The translations under genes and the position numbers were made by a program. This document shows, one piece after another, positions 52,133 through 60,017 of a stretch of DNA of 64,000 nucleotides. The notes below the pieces were generated by a model that was given only the letters and a program-made list of their open reading frames with translations, searched no databases and was not told the DNA's origin. Within the stretch, counting starts at the first letter, position 1. The number at the start of each line of letters is the position of its first letter. This DNA comes from Amycolatopsis pithecellobii (GTDB taxonomy: Bacteria; Actinomycetota; Actinomycetes; Mycobacteriales; Pseudonocardiaceae), in NCBI RefSeq assembly GCF_009707865.1, contig NZ_WMBA01000018.1, positions 49,558-113,557 of the forward strand, read 5' to 3'.

Positions 52133-52372
52133 ATGTCCACACTCGAAGTGACACGCGAAGAGCTGCTGACCCGGGAAGAGGCCGCCCGCCGGTTGTCGAC
52201 CCTCGCCGCGGCGCTGGCCGACGGCGAGAAAGTCGTGGTTTCCCTGGGCAGCAGCAATGTCAAGATGCACGTGCCCGATCACGTCCGCTGCGAAATCGAG
52301 CTCGAGGTCGACGGCGACGAAGTCGAGCTCGAGGTCGAACTGAAGTGGTCGACGGCCCGGCACGAGGGCTGA
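52133..52372 (+). CDS. Amphi-Trp domain protein
   Basis: 79-residue protein that consists of one amphi-Trp domain: an N-terminal helical half (LEVTREELLTREEAARRLSTLAAALADG) and a C-terminal acidic amphipathic strand region (VRCEIELEVDGDEVELEVELKW) with the typical final tryptophan. The domain's job is unknown. Prokaryotic members occur with stress and membrane genes. Start ATG at 52133, following TTCGGGGC, a weak site. DUF2252 gene begins three bases after its stop. Confidence 0.88.
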   Translation: MSTLEVTREELLTREEAARRLSTLAAALADGEKVVVSLGSSNVKMHVPDHVRCEIELEVDGDEVELEVELKWSTARHEG

Positions 52373-52375
52373 GCC

Positions 52376-53809
52376 GTGGCCACCTCGATAAGGGAAGCCG
52401 CCGCCGCTGTCCGGCGTGACGTGGTGACGCCGGCGGAACGGGCCGCACGGGGGAAGAAGGCGCGCTCGGCTCTACCGCGCTCCCGGCACGCCGAATACGA
52501 CCGGGATCCCACGGCGCCGGCTCCGCTGGAGCTGCTGTCCAGGCAGGGTGCCAGCCGGGTGCCGGAGCTGTTGCCCATCCGGGACGAGCGGATGGCGCTG
52601 TCACCGTTCAGCTATTTCCGCGGGGCGGCGCTGCCGATGGCCAGTGACCTGGCGGGCAGCCCGCGGACCGGCTTCACCGTGCAGGCCTGCGGCGACGCGC
52701 ATCTGTCGAACTTCGGCTTGTTCGCCTCGCCGGAACGGCGCCTGGTGTTCGACATCAACGATTTCGACGAGACGTTGCCAGGGCCGTGGGAATGGGACGT
52801 CAAGCGGCTCGCCGCGAGCCTCGAGATCGCCGGGCGCGATAACGGCTACACGCGTAAGCAACGGCTGGAGATCGTGACCGGGGCCGTCGCGGAGTACCGG
52901 CTCGCGATGCGCGAATTCTCCGGGTGGCCCGTGCTGGAAGTCTGGTACGCCCACGCGGACGTGGACACCGTGCGGTCCACCTATGCCCGCCAGTTGAGCG
53001 CGGCGCGCCGGAAGAAACTGTCGCAGACCACCGCGAAGGCGCGTGCGAAAGACAACCTGGGTGCGTTGCGCAAGTTCACCGAAGTCGGCGGCGGGCAACC
53101 GCGGATCGCCTCCGATCCGCCGCTGGTCGTCCGGGTGGAGGACCTCGGCTTCCCCCGCGAGCGGGCGACGGCGGTGATCGCGGAGCTGCAGGAGATGCTC
53201 GCGATGTACCGGGAGACCCTGGAACCGGATCGGCGGTTGCTGCTGGACCGGTACCGGGTGGTCGATTTCGCGCGGAAGGTCGTCGGTGTGGGCAGTGTGG
53301 GCACCCGCTGCTGGATGCTGCTCCTGCTGGGCAACGACGACCAGGACCCGTTGTTCCTCCAGGCGAAGGAAGCGGGCCCGTCGGTGCTGGAGGCCTATCT
53401 GGGCCCGAGTGCGTTCGGCAACTCCGGTGAGCGCGTGGTCGTGGGGCAGCGTCTGATGCAGGCGGTCGGCGACATCTTCCTGGGCTGGGTGCGGGCCACC
53501 GGCCTGGACGGTGAGATCAGGGACTTCTACGTCCGGCAGCTGCGGGACTGGAAGGGATCGGCGGACATCGAGACGATGGACCCGGTGGGGATGCGGGCGT
53601 ATGGCCGGTTGTGTGGCTGGACCCTCGCCAGGGCCCATGCCCGTACCGGGGATGCCATCGCGATCGGCTCGTACCTGGGCTCCGGACCGTGTTTCGACCG
53701 GGCGATCGGCGAGTTCGCGCGCGTGTACGCCGACCAGAACGAACGCGACCACGCGGCATTGGCCGACGCGGTGCGGGACAGGGCGACTTCCCCGGGCGGC
53801 GGGAAGTGA
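52376..53809 (+). CDS. DUF2252 family protein
   Basis: 477-residue cytoplasmic protein of the DUF2252 family, which has a protein-kinase-like fold. CGDAHLSNFGLF near residues 108-119 matches the catalytic HGD-x-HxxN loop with cysteine instead of the first histidine, and VFDINDFDET near 128 supplies the metal-binding aspartates. The LLLGNDDQDPLFLQAKEA segment is near 322. Substrate is unknown; an aminoglycoside-kinase-like phosphotransfer is plausible. GTG start, four bases from the amphi-Trp stop, and a GTGA overlap with the lipoprotein gene, so these three form an operon. Confidence 0.93.
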   Translation: MATSIREAAAAVRRDVVTPAERAARGKKARSALPRSRHAEYDRDPTAPAPLELLSRQGASRVPELLPIRDERMALSPFSYFRGAALPMASDLAGSPRTGFTVQACGDAHLSNFGLFASPERRLVFDINDFDETLPGPWEWDVKRLAASLEIAGRDNGYTRKQRLEIVTGAVAEYRLAMREFSGWPVLEVWYAHADVDTVRSTYARQLSAARRKKLSQTTAKARAKDNLGALRKFTEVGGGQPRIASDPPLVVRVEDLGFPRERATAVIAELQEMLAMYRETLEPDRRLLLDRYRVVDFARKVVGVGSVGTRCWMLLLLGNDDQDPLFLQAKEAGPSVLEAYLGPSAFGNSGERVVVGQRLMQAVGDIFLGWVRATGLDGEIRDFYVRQLRDWKGSADIETMDPVGMRAYGRLCGWTLARAHARTGDAIAIGSYLGSGPCFDRAIGEFARVYADQNERDHAALADAVRDRATSPGGGK

Positions 53810-54306
53810 GTGCCGTGGTTGCGAGCGGGCGGCGGGTGACGGCGGCGGTGCTGGCCGGGGTGGTGAGCCTTGTCGTGGCCGCCTGTCAGTCCGGCAACGG
53901 GGGCACGGCCACTCCGTCCCCCGCCCCCGCGGCGACGAGCGCGCCGCCAGCTCCGGCGACTTCCCCGACCCGGCCGGTATGCGCGGACCTGGTGGCCAGC
54001 GGGCAGGCATTGGCCACCACCGTGGGCCAGCTGATCCAGGGCACCGCGTCCCGGGACCAGGTGCGCACGGCCGCGGCGCAGATGTCGAGCGCCATCGACT
54101 CCGCCCAGCAGGCCGTCGGGGCGCAGGCCGGCCCGCGGCTCAACGACGCCAAGGCCGCGCTGCAACGGGTGGTCGACGCGGCCGGGGCGCAACCACCGGA
54201 CGTGGCGGGGATGCGAGCGGGTGCCAACGACCTGCTGGCCGCACTGCGTGACGCCGCGGCCAGCTGCCAGGTCGCCGCCACCCCGACCGCGACGACCGGG
54301 GGATGA
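53806..54306 (+). CDS. Hypothetical lipoprotein
   Basis: 166-residue exported lipoprotein. The signal peptide has a short basic start, a hydrophobic core (VTAAVLAGVVSLVVAAC) and a lipobox VAAC that gives Cys24 or so as the acylated residue, followed by a Pro/Thr/Ser/Ala linker of about 30 residues. The rest (CADLVASGQALATTVGQL to CQVAATPT) is helical with two cysteines near the ends. No domain is recognised. Start GTG at 53806 overlaps the DUF2252 stop. Confidence 0.8.
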   Translation: MSAVVASGRRVTAAVLAGVVSLVVAACQSGNGGTATPSPAPAATSAPPAPATSPTRPVCADLVASGQALATTVGQLIQGTASRDQVRTAAAQMSSAIDSAQQAVGAQAGPRLNDAKAALQRVVDAAGAQPPDVAGMRAGANDLLAALRDAAASCQVAATPTATTGG

Positions 54307-54322
54307 CGCCGCGTGCGGCCGG

Positions 54323-54559
54323 CTACCGCACGCCTCGCGGATCGGGGACCCGTTGCACGGACAGGACGCGCAGGCCGAGTTGTTCGCACAACCGCAGGAT
54401 CGCGCGCAGGTGCAGCACGTCGGGCGCGCGACTGTAGATGAGGGTTTCCGGAGGGGCCGCTACGATCCGCATCTCGCTGAAGTCGGCCACGATGCCGCAG
54501 ATCCGCTCGGAAAGCTCGCCGTTGACCCGGAACTCGTAGGTTCCTTCCGCCGCCGCCAC
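54323..54559 (-). CDS. Small conserved protein, paralogue of 59783-60007
   Basis: 78-residue protein. The core YEFRVNGELSERICGIVADFSEMRIVAAPPETLIYSRAPDVLHLRAILRL and the ending LRVLSVQRVPDP align along its whole length with the protein at 59783 (YEVRVDGRLSERA..MKRIPELP), about half the residues identical by eye. No domain is recognised; the pattern of strands and helices suggests a small alpha/beta fold. The GTG at 54559 begins five bases after the preceding membrane protein gene, so the two are coupled. Confidence 0.75.
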   Translation of the reverse strand: MAAAEGTYEFRVNGELSERICGIVADFSEMRIVAAPPETLIYSRAPDVLHLRAILRLCEQLGLRVLSVQRVPDPRGVR

Positions 54560-54564
54560 GCCGC

Positions 54565-54903
54565 TCAGTGCTCCGTGCCGGGTCGGCCCGACAGGACGAC
54601 GGCGGCCACCACCGCGAGATCGAGCGCGATGATCGCGAGCCACCGGGAGTCGGCCGGCACCAGCGTCGCGTGGGAGAGCGCACCGGCCAGTGCCAGCACA
54701 ACCGTCGCGACCCGGCCCCACAGCCGCCGCGTCAGCAACGCGAACGCGGCGGCCAGCGACACCACGACGGTGAGCGGCCGGACATGCCCGGCAAGCAGGA
54801 CCTCCGCGATCAGCAAAGCGGTGGGGCACAACCAGACCAGCCCGGTCGCGACGGACCTGCGGCCGCTGCGTTCGCCTTCCTGGCTCGGTAGGTCGGTCAT
54901 CAT
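54565..54903 (-). CDS. Small membrane protein
   Basis: 112-residue protein with three or four hydrophobic helices (about 19-40, 43-60, 63-80 and 87-106) and no recognised domain. The double start MMTDL at 54903/54900 follows GGAG. Upstream lie a degenerate copy of the island motif at 54980 and the second 22-bp repeat array. It is coupled with the small conserved gene at 54323. An analogous pair is DUF7144 at 59307 with 59783. Confidence 0.82.
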   Translation of the reverse strand: MMTDLPSQEGERSGRRSVATGLVWLCPTALLIAEVLLAGHVRPLTVVVSLAAAFALLTRRLWGRVATVVLALAGALSHATLVPADSRWLAIIALDLAVVAAVVLSGRPGTEH

Positions 54904-54979
54904 CGCACTCCAGCTGCCAGGCTGCCGACGGCCGTGGCAGCGGTGGAGGCCAGGATTGCTTGCCGGCCAAAGGTTTCCT

Positions 54980-54996
54980 TCGCCTGTCACGGGTGA
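54980..54996. promoter_or_regulatory. Degenerate island motif (half site GGGTGA)
   Basis: TCGCCTGTCACGGGTGA keeps 12 of 17 positions of the motif at 52081, mainly on the GGGTGA side. It is 77 bases before the small membrane protein start. Tentative. Confidence 0.3.
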
Positions 54997-55000
54997 GACG

Positions 55001-55132
55001 TCGCGAGTTGTGCGTTCCCGTTCTGTGAGTTGCGCGTTCCGGTCGCATGAGTTGCGCCTCCCCGTCGCACGCAACGCGCAACTCGCGCGCCTGGAAGGTG
55101 CAACTCGCGCGCACGCAACGTGCAACTCGCGA
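55001..55132. repeat. 22-bp-period array, three direct then three inverted units
   Basis: GAGTTG starts units at 55005, 55027 and 55049; CAACTC marks inverted units at 55079, 55101 and 55123. The spacing is 22 bases on both sides and 30 at the switch, exactly as in the array at 27718. The constant half GAGTTG[CT][GA]CGTT is shared and the second half varies. The turn can form a perfect 9-bp stem (GAGTTGCGC with GCGCAACTC). Unlike the first array it lies upstream of both neighbours, between divergent genes. Confidence 0.92.
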
Positions 55133-55223
55133 GGCGTCGCGGTTCGTCTGTCCGGGGTGATGCGTCACGCCATGCTCGCGGGTGCGCTTGCCACAGACCA
55201 GTGAGTCCATTGTGGAGGTAACG

Positions 55224-57068
55224 ATGACCGAGACGGCGATCGCCGACCACGGGATGATCGGGGATCTGCAGACCGCCGCGCTTGTCGGCACCGACGGCTC
55301 GATCGATTGGTTCTGCTGCCCGCGTTTCGATTCGCCGAGCGTGTTCGGTGCGTTGCTCGACGAGGACCGTGGCGGGCACTTCCGGGTCCGCCCTGCGGGG
55401 GCGGGGTATGTCACGAAGCAGATGTACTACCCGGATTCCGCCGTGGTGATCACCCGGTTCCTGTCCGAACAAGGGGTCGGCGAAGTCGTGGACTTCATGC
55501 CGCCTGCCGGTGAGGTCGCCACCGGCCGTCACCGGCTCGTGCGCATGCTCCGGTGCGTGCGAGGCCGGATGAGCTTCGACATCGACGTGGCGCCCCGGTT
55601 CGACTACGGTCGTCGCGCGCACACCGCGAACCTCACCGAGCAGGGCGCGGTCTTCGCGACCGACCAGCTGGCACTCACCTTGCACACCGTGCGGGAGCCC
55701 GACGACGAGCGGCTGGCCCGGGTCAGCGTCGAGGACGGCGACCTGCACGCCACACTCGACCTCGTGGCCGGGCAGGTGCGCGGCATGGTCCTCGAGTCGC
55801 AAGCCGACGGCCCGCCGCGCGAGATCCGGGTGGCGGATTTCCAGCGCCTGTTCGACGAAACGGTGGGCTACTGGCGGTCGTGGCTCGCCCGGTGCACCTA
55901 CCGCGGACGGTGGCGCCAGGTGGTGGCCCGGTCCGCCATCACCTTGAAGCTGATGACCTACGCCCCGACCGGAGGCCTGGTCGCCGCGCCGACGATGGCG
56001 CTGCCCGAACAGGTCGGCGGCGAACGGAACTGGGACTACCGGTACACCTGGATCCGGGACGCGTCCTTCTCGGTGTATGCCTTGCTGGCGCTCGGTTTCG
56101 TCGAGGAGGCGGAGCGGTTCGGGTTCTGGCTCGGCGACCGGATCCGGGAGCACGTCGGGGGAGAAGGCGGACCGCTGAACATCATGTACCGCGTCGACGG
56201 CTCCTCGGACCTCAAGGAGGAGATCGTCGAGCACTGGTCGGGCTATCGCGGGTCGCGCCCGGTACGGCTGGGCAACGGTGCGGCGGAACAGCTCCAGCTC
56301 GATATCTACGGTGAGGCGCTCGACAGCGCGTTCGTCGGCGACCGGGCCGGGCTCACGGTGCCCTACCGCGGCTGGCAGGCCATCCGGGAGGTCCTCGACT
56401 GGGTCGCCGAGCACTGGGATCAACCGGAGGAGGGCATCTGGGAAACCCGCGGCGGCAGGCAGCCCTTCACCTACGGCCGGTTGATGTGCTGGGTCGCGCT
56501 GGACCGGGGTATTCGGCTGGCGATGGCGCACGGGCGCCCGGCACCGCTCGAGCACTGGACACGCGAGCGGGACGCCATCTACGACCAGGTGATGCGGCAC
56601 GGCTGGAGCGAGAACCGGCGGGCGTTCGTGCAGCACTACCACACGGAAGTCCTCGACTCCTCGCTGCTGCGGATGCCGACGGTCGGGTTCGTCGCGCCGC
56701 GCGACCCCCGCTGGCTGTCCACATTGGACGCGATGGATGCCGAGCTGGTCACCGACAGCCTCGTCTACCGCTACGACCCGGACGCCTCACCCGACGGGCT
56801 GCGTGGCACGGAGGGCACGTTTTCCTTGTGCACCTTCGCCTACGTCTCCGCGCTCGCCAGGGCGGGCCGGCTCGAGGAGGCGCGGCAGGCCTTCGAAAAG
56901 ATGCTCACCTACGCCAACCATGTCGGCCTGTACTCTGAGGAAATCGCGCTGAGCGGCGAGCAGATCGGGAACTTCCCGCAGGCGTTCACCCACCTGTCGC
57001 TCATCGACGCGGCGCTCACTCTGGACCGCGCACTGGACGATCGCGCAGGACGCGCCACAGGGCTGTGA
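55224..57068 (+). CDS. Glycoside hydrolase family 15 protein (trehalase/glucoamylase-like)
   Basis: 614-residue cytoplasmic enzyme of GH15. The N-terminal beta-sandwich begins MIGDLQTAALVGTDGSIDWFCCPRFDSPSVFGALLD, and the alpha-toroid catalytic domain from about residue 250 has GGERNWDYRYTWIRDASF, the general-acid region GIWETRGGRQPFTYGRLMCWVALDRG and the base region LYSEEIALSGEQIGNFPQAFTH. Actinobacterial members without a signal peptide are often trehalases. The ATG at 55224 follows GGAGG. Its last 53 bases overlap the convergent lipid kinase gene. A role in osmolyte turnover would fit the stress island. Confidence 0.92.
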   Translation: MTETAIADHGMIGDLQTAALVGTDGSIDWFCCPRFDSPSVFGALLDEDRGGHFRVRPAGAGYVTKQMYYPDSAVVITRFLSEQGVGEVVDFMPPAGEVATGRHRLVRMLRCVRGRMSFDIDVAPRFDYGRRAHTANLTEQGAVFATDQLALTLHTVREPDDERLARVSVEDGDLHATLDLVAGQVRGMVLESQADGPPREIRVADFQRLFDETVGYWRSWLARCTYRGRWRQVVARSAITLKLMTYAPTGGLVAAPTMALPEQVGGERNWDYRYTWIRDASFSVYALLALGFVEEAERFGFWLGDRIREHVGGEGGPLNIMYRVDGSSDLKEEIVEHWSGYRGSRPVRLGNGAAEQLQLDIYGEALDSAFVGDRAGLTVPYRGWQAIREVLDWVAEHWDQPEEGIWETRGGRQPFTYGRLMCWVALDRGIRLAMAHGRPAPLEHWTRERDAIYDQVMRHGWSENRRAFVQHYHTEVLDSSLLRMPTVGFVAPRDPRWLSTLDAMDAELVTDSLVYRYDPDASPDGLRGTEGTFSLCTFAYVSALARAGRLEEARQAFEKMLTYANHVGLYSEEIALSGEQIGNFPQAFTHLSLIDAALTLDRALDDRAGRATGL

Positions 57069-58368
57069 CGGCCGCGGTGGAGTGGACCGGTGGCGCGGCG
57101 GCAGCGGCGCCCGCATCGACGGGAGTCCGCACCCGCAGCGCCCCGGGCAAGGAGCGGAAGCGGAGTGGCGGTGGCAGCCGCAGCGCCTCGCCGTCCACGC
57201 CGACGTCGAGCAGCGGCTGCCCGGAACCGATCTCGAACTCGCGCGCCGTCCAGTCGTGGTAGCCACGGAAGCGGCCCGGTTTTCCCGCGGCCTCCGCCGA
57301 CAGGAGGGCCGGAACGTCGCGGGCCCGGTCCACGTCGAGGGTCACCACGCCCAGCACCCCGGCCTCGAGGCTGGTCCGGGTGCCGAGTCCGGCAAAGCTG
57401 TTCAGGTGGTAGACGCCGTTCGAGACCAGCACGACGTCGGCGGTCCGCGCGTGGGAGCCGTCAGGGCGGGCGAAACGCAGGTCGAAGCCCGGCGCGTCCG
57501 GGCCGAGCAGTTCGGGCAGTATCTGGGTGGTGGTCGCCAGCTTGGCGTCGCGATAGGCGGCGGACTGCACGACCGTCGCGTACACACCGAGCGAAACGTT
57601 GTTGACGAACACCCGATCACCGAGCAGGGCCAGATCGACCCGCCGCTCCACGGCATCCCCGAACGCGGCGAGCGCGGCCGGCACGTCGTCGCGGTCGAGG
57701 CCGAGGTCGAGCGCGAAGTGATTGCGGGTCCCGGCCGGCACGCACACGAACGCCACCCCGTGCTGCCGCGCCACGTCCGCGGTCAGCGCCTGTGACCCGT
57801 CGCCGCCGGCCATGCCGAGCACATCGGCGCCGTCAGCCACCGCCTGTTCGGCCAGTTTCCGCAGGTCGTCGCCGCGTTGCAGCACGATCGGAGTGATCCC
57901 CAGCTCGCGGGCCTTCTGTTCGAGACCGAAGCGCACGACCTTGCCGCCGCCCGACTTCGGGTTCATCAACAGGACCCCGTGGCGGGCGGGACCGACGGCA
58001 TGCCCGTTGGTCGCCGGCGCGAGGTCACGGGCGATCGCGAACTTGGCCGCGGCGGCGGCGAGCACGGTCAAGCCCGTGACCGCGGCGAGCACCACCACCA
58101 CGCGAGCCTCGGGCAACGCGGTGGTCGCGGCCAGCGCCACCACCGCCGCGACGGTGGCCAGCAGCCGGGAGATGCCGTGGTGGACGAGCGCGGTCCAGGC
58201 GGCGAGCACCGCGACGACGACCAGCGCCAGCCCCAGCGCGAGCTGGAGCGGGCTCCGGACGAGACTCCACACCACCGCGGCGACCGCCGCCGGCAGGCAG
58301 AGCAACGCGATCGCGGCGGCCACGCGGCGCGACGGGGAGTACCCCTCGCCGGGCACGCGGCCCGCCAT
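57016..58368 (-). CDS. Diacylglycerol-kinase-like lipid kinase with membrane domain
   Basis: 450-residue protein. About residues 17-112 hold three or four transmembrane helices. The kinase domain begins near 128 with LLMNPKSGGGK, and contains GMAGGDGS near 186 (the GGDGS nucleotide motif) and VPAGTRNHFALDLG near 210. The C-terminal half is a beta-sandwich. Soluble DagK and YegS lack the membrane part, so here the catalytic domain is tethered to the membrane, where its lipid substrate would be. It is the end of a minus-strand group with the DUF6325 gene. Confidence 0.9.
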   Translation of the reverse strand: MAGRVPGEGYSPSRRVAAAIALLCLPAAVAAVVWSLVRSPLQLALGLALVVVAVLAAWTALVHHGISRLLATVAAVVALAATTALPEARVVVVLAAVTGLTVLAAAAAKFAIARDLAPATNGHAVGPARHGVLLMNPKSGGGKVVRFGLEQKARELGITPIVLQRGDDLRKLAEQAVADGADVLGMAGGDGSQALTADVARQHGVAFVCVPAGTRNHFALDLGLDRDDVPAALAAFGDAVERRVDLALLGDRVFVNNVSLGVYATVVQSAAYRDAKLATTTQILPELLGPDAPGFDLRFARPDGSHARTADVVLVSNGVYHLNSFAGLGTRTSLEAGVLGVVTLDVDRARDVPALLSAEAAGKPGRFRGYHDWTAREFEIGSGQPLLDVGVDGEALRLPPPLRFRSLPGALRVRTPVDAGAAAAAPPVHSTAAVTALWRVLRDRPVRGPE

Positions 58369-58460
58369 GGTCAGAAGCGCCGGCGCGCGACGCGCCGCGC
58401 CGTCCGCCGGGACGTGCGGCGAGCAACCCTGCGAGATCCGAACATGGTGCTACCTCCTTC

Positions 58461-59006
58461 TCAGGTGTGGCTGGGCTCGGCTTTTTCGAACTCGTGCAAC
58501 TGCTTTGCTTCCTCCGCGGTGACCAGACCGATGCCGATCAGGTCCAGTGGGCTGATGAATCCGTCCGCGAGGCGGAAGCCGCCGGCCGCCGCGATGGCGT
58601 CGCGCAACGGGATGGCCCAGCGGTGCTCCAGCAACAGCAAGGCGGCAGCGGAACCGTCCGGGATCTCCGACAGCACATCCCAGGCCTCTTCGTCGGAGAA
58701 CACATCGACGCCGTCGGCGGCGGCTTCCGCACCGGCCAGCGCACCGGCCTCCATGCCTTCTTCGCCCTCGATGCCGAGCCCGATCAGCGCGCCGATCTTG
58801 GTGCCGAGCTCGATCGCCTCCTCATCGCTGATGTTGCTCAGGTGCGCGACCTCGATCGCGCCGTCGCCGTTCTTGTGCACCGCCAGCGCGTCGATCACGC
58901 GGATGGTGTCGGTCTCCCGCAGGCGGTCCAGTTCCGCGATGATCGCGCCGTGGAAATCCGGCTGCGGAAAACCGAGCACGACGAGCTGTACGGGTCCGAT
59001 CGTCAT
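58461..59006 (-). CDS. DUF6325 family protein
   Basis: 181-residue acidic soluble protein of the DUF6325 family. The opening GPVQLVVLGFPQPDFHGAIIAELDRLRETDTIRVIDALAVHKN resembles the first half of DUF1269-type membrane-associated proteins, followed by the glycine-rich GALIGLGIEGEEGMEAGALAGAEAAADG and a C-terminal helix bundle with ALLLLEHRWAIPLRDAI. Function unknown; the family is common beside stress genes in actinobacteria. GGAGGG precedes the ATG by six bases. Divergent from a DUF7144 gene with two copies of the island motif between. Confidence 0.9.
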   Translation of the reverse strand: MTIGPVQLVVLGFPQPDFHGAIIAELDRLRETDTIRVIDALAVHKNGDGAIEVAHLSNISDEEAIELGTKIGALIGLGIEGEEGMEAGALAGAEAAADGVDVFSDEEAWDVLSEIPDGSAAALLLLEHRWAIPLRDAIAAAGGFRLADGFISPLDLIGIGLVTAEEAKQLHEFEKAEPSHT

Positions 59007-59306
59007 GGGTGTCCCTCCGTTCCGCACGGCATACGGAGCCGCGCGCCGCGAGCATCCGCATCCCGGCCGGGCGCCGGCGTCATCTGCGGGAGGTGAGCTT
59101 TCCGGCCCCGCCAGGCAGCAGATCGACGCGCTCGTGACACCGTTGCCCGCCCGCACCGACGTCGCCCCCGGGTACGCAGGCCAGGCGGGCCGCGCAAGCA
59201 GCACGCTGACCGGCATCTCATCCGCTATGGGCGAAGAAGCCGCGCGCCCATCCGCCGCAATGTTGACCATCGTGCCAAAGCGTCGATCCGGAAGTGGGAA
59301 ACGAAA
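59007..59306. promoter_or_regulatory. Divergent region with two island motifs (sites 3 and 4)
   Basis: Site 3, TCATCTGCGGGAGGTGA at 59080-59096, lies 74 bases before the DUF6325 start. Site 4, TCATCCGCTATGGGCGA at 59218-59234, lies 73 bases before the DUF7144 start. Each is thus nearest one gene of the divergent pair at nearly the same distance. Nothing else coding is visible in these 300 bases. Confidence 0.55.
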
Positions 59307-59768
59307 ATGACTCAGCACGCCTACCCGCCGCCCGGCACGGCCGAAGCCAGGGAGATGCCGCCACCACCGCGCACCGCACCGGTCAGTACCGAGTACCCCC
59401 GGAGCGGGAAGCTGATGTTCGGCGGCGTGATGATGATCGTGGCCGGGCTGTTCAACGTGATCATCGGTCTCGTCGCGCTGTTCAACAGCGCCTACTACGT
59501 GACAGGCCCCTCCGGGGTGCTGGTGCTCAACCTCACCGGCTGGGGCTGGCTGCACCTGATCCTGGGTGCGCTCGTCGTCATCACCGGTGGCGCGCTGTTC
59601 ACCGGAGCGACCTGGGCACGCGTGATCACCGTGCTGCTGGCGGGGTTCAACGCGCTGGCGAGCCTGGCGTTCGTCTCGGCGTATCCGCTGTGGTCGATCA
59701 TCGTGATCGCGCTCGACGTCCTCGTGATCTGGGCGGTCATCACGGCGGACGCCGAGGCGGAGGCCTGA
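59307..59768 (+). CDS. DUF7144 family membrane protein (third copy)
   Basis: 153-residue four-helix membrane protein of the same family as 50475 and 51045, more diverged, with a 30-residue proline-rich cytoplasmic start. It keeps GGVMMIVAGLFNVIIGLVALF, YYVTGPSGVLVLNLTGWGWLHLILG and SAYPLWSIIVIALDVLVIWAVI. The next gene, 14 bases on, encodes a small protein paralogous to 54323. First gene of a five-gene plus-strand run to 62333. Confidence 0.92.
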   Translation: MTQHAYPPPGTAEAREMPPPPRTAPVSTEYPRSGKLMFGGVMMIVAGLFNVIIGLVALFNSAYYVTGPSGVLVLNLTGWGWLHLILGALVVITGGALFTGATWARVITVLLAGFNALASLAFVSAYPLWSIIVIALDVLVIWAVITADAEAEA

Positions 59769-59782
59769 CGAGGACCGCAGTC

Positions 59783-60007
59783 GTGACTGATCAACAGTAC
59801 GAAGTACGGGTCGACGGCCGGCTGTCGGAGCGCGCCCAGCAGGCCTTCGGTGGGTACGAGGACGTGCGGATCGTGCCGGCACCGGCCGAGACGGTTCTGT
59901 ACGTCGCCGTCACCGACGAGGCGCACCTGCAGGGGATCCTCGCTCTGCTCGCCAACCTCCACCTGCAGGTCGTCTCGATGAAGCGCATACCGGAGCTGCC
60001 CCGATAG
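59783..60007 (+). CDS. Small conserved protein, paralogue of 54323-54559
   Basis: 74-residue protein starting at a GTG with GAGGA upstream. QYEVRVDGRLSERAQQAFGGYEDVRIVPAPAETVLYVAVTDEAHLQGIL and LQVVSMKRIPELP align over the full length with the product of 54323. In both places the gene follows a small membrane protein gene and lies in the island. The conserved features are [DN]GxLSER, the RIVxAP.ET turn and the basic end xxRxP. No known domain is recognised. Confidence 0.78.
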   Translation: MTDQQYEVRVDGRLSERAQQAFGGYEDVRIVPAPAETVLYVAVTDEAHLQGILALLANLHLQVVSMKRIPELPR

Positions 60008-60017
60008 GAGACCGATC

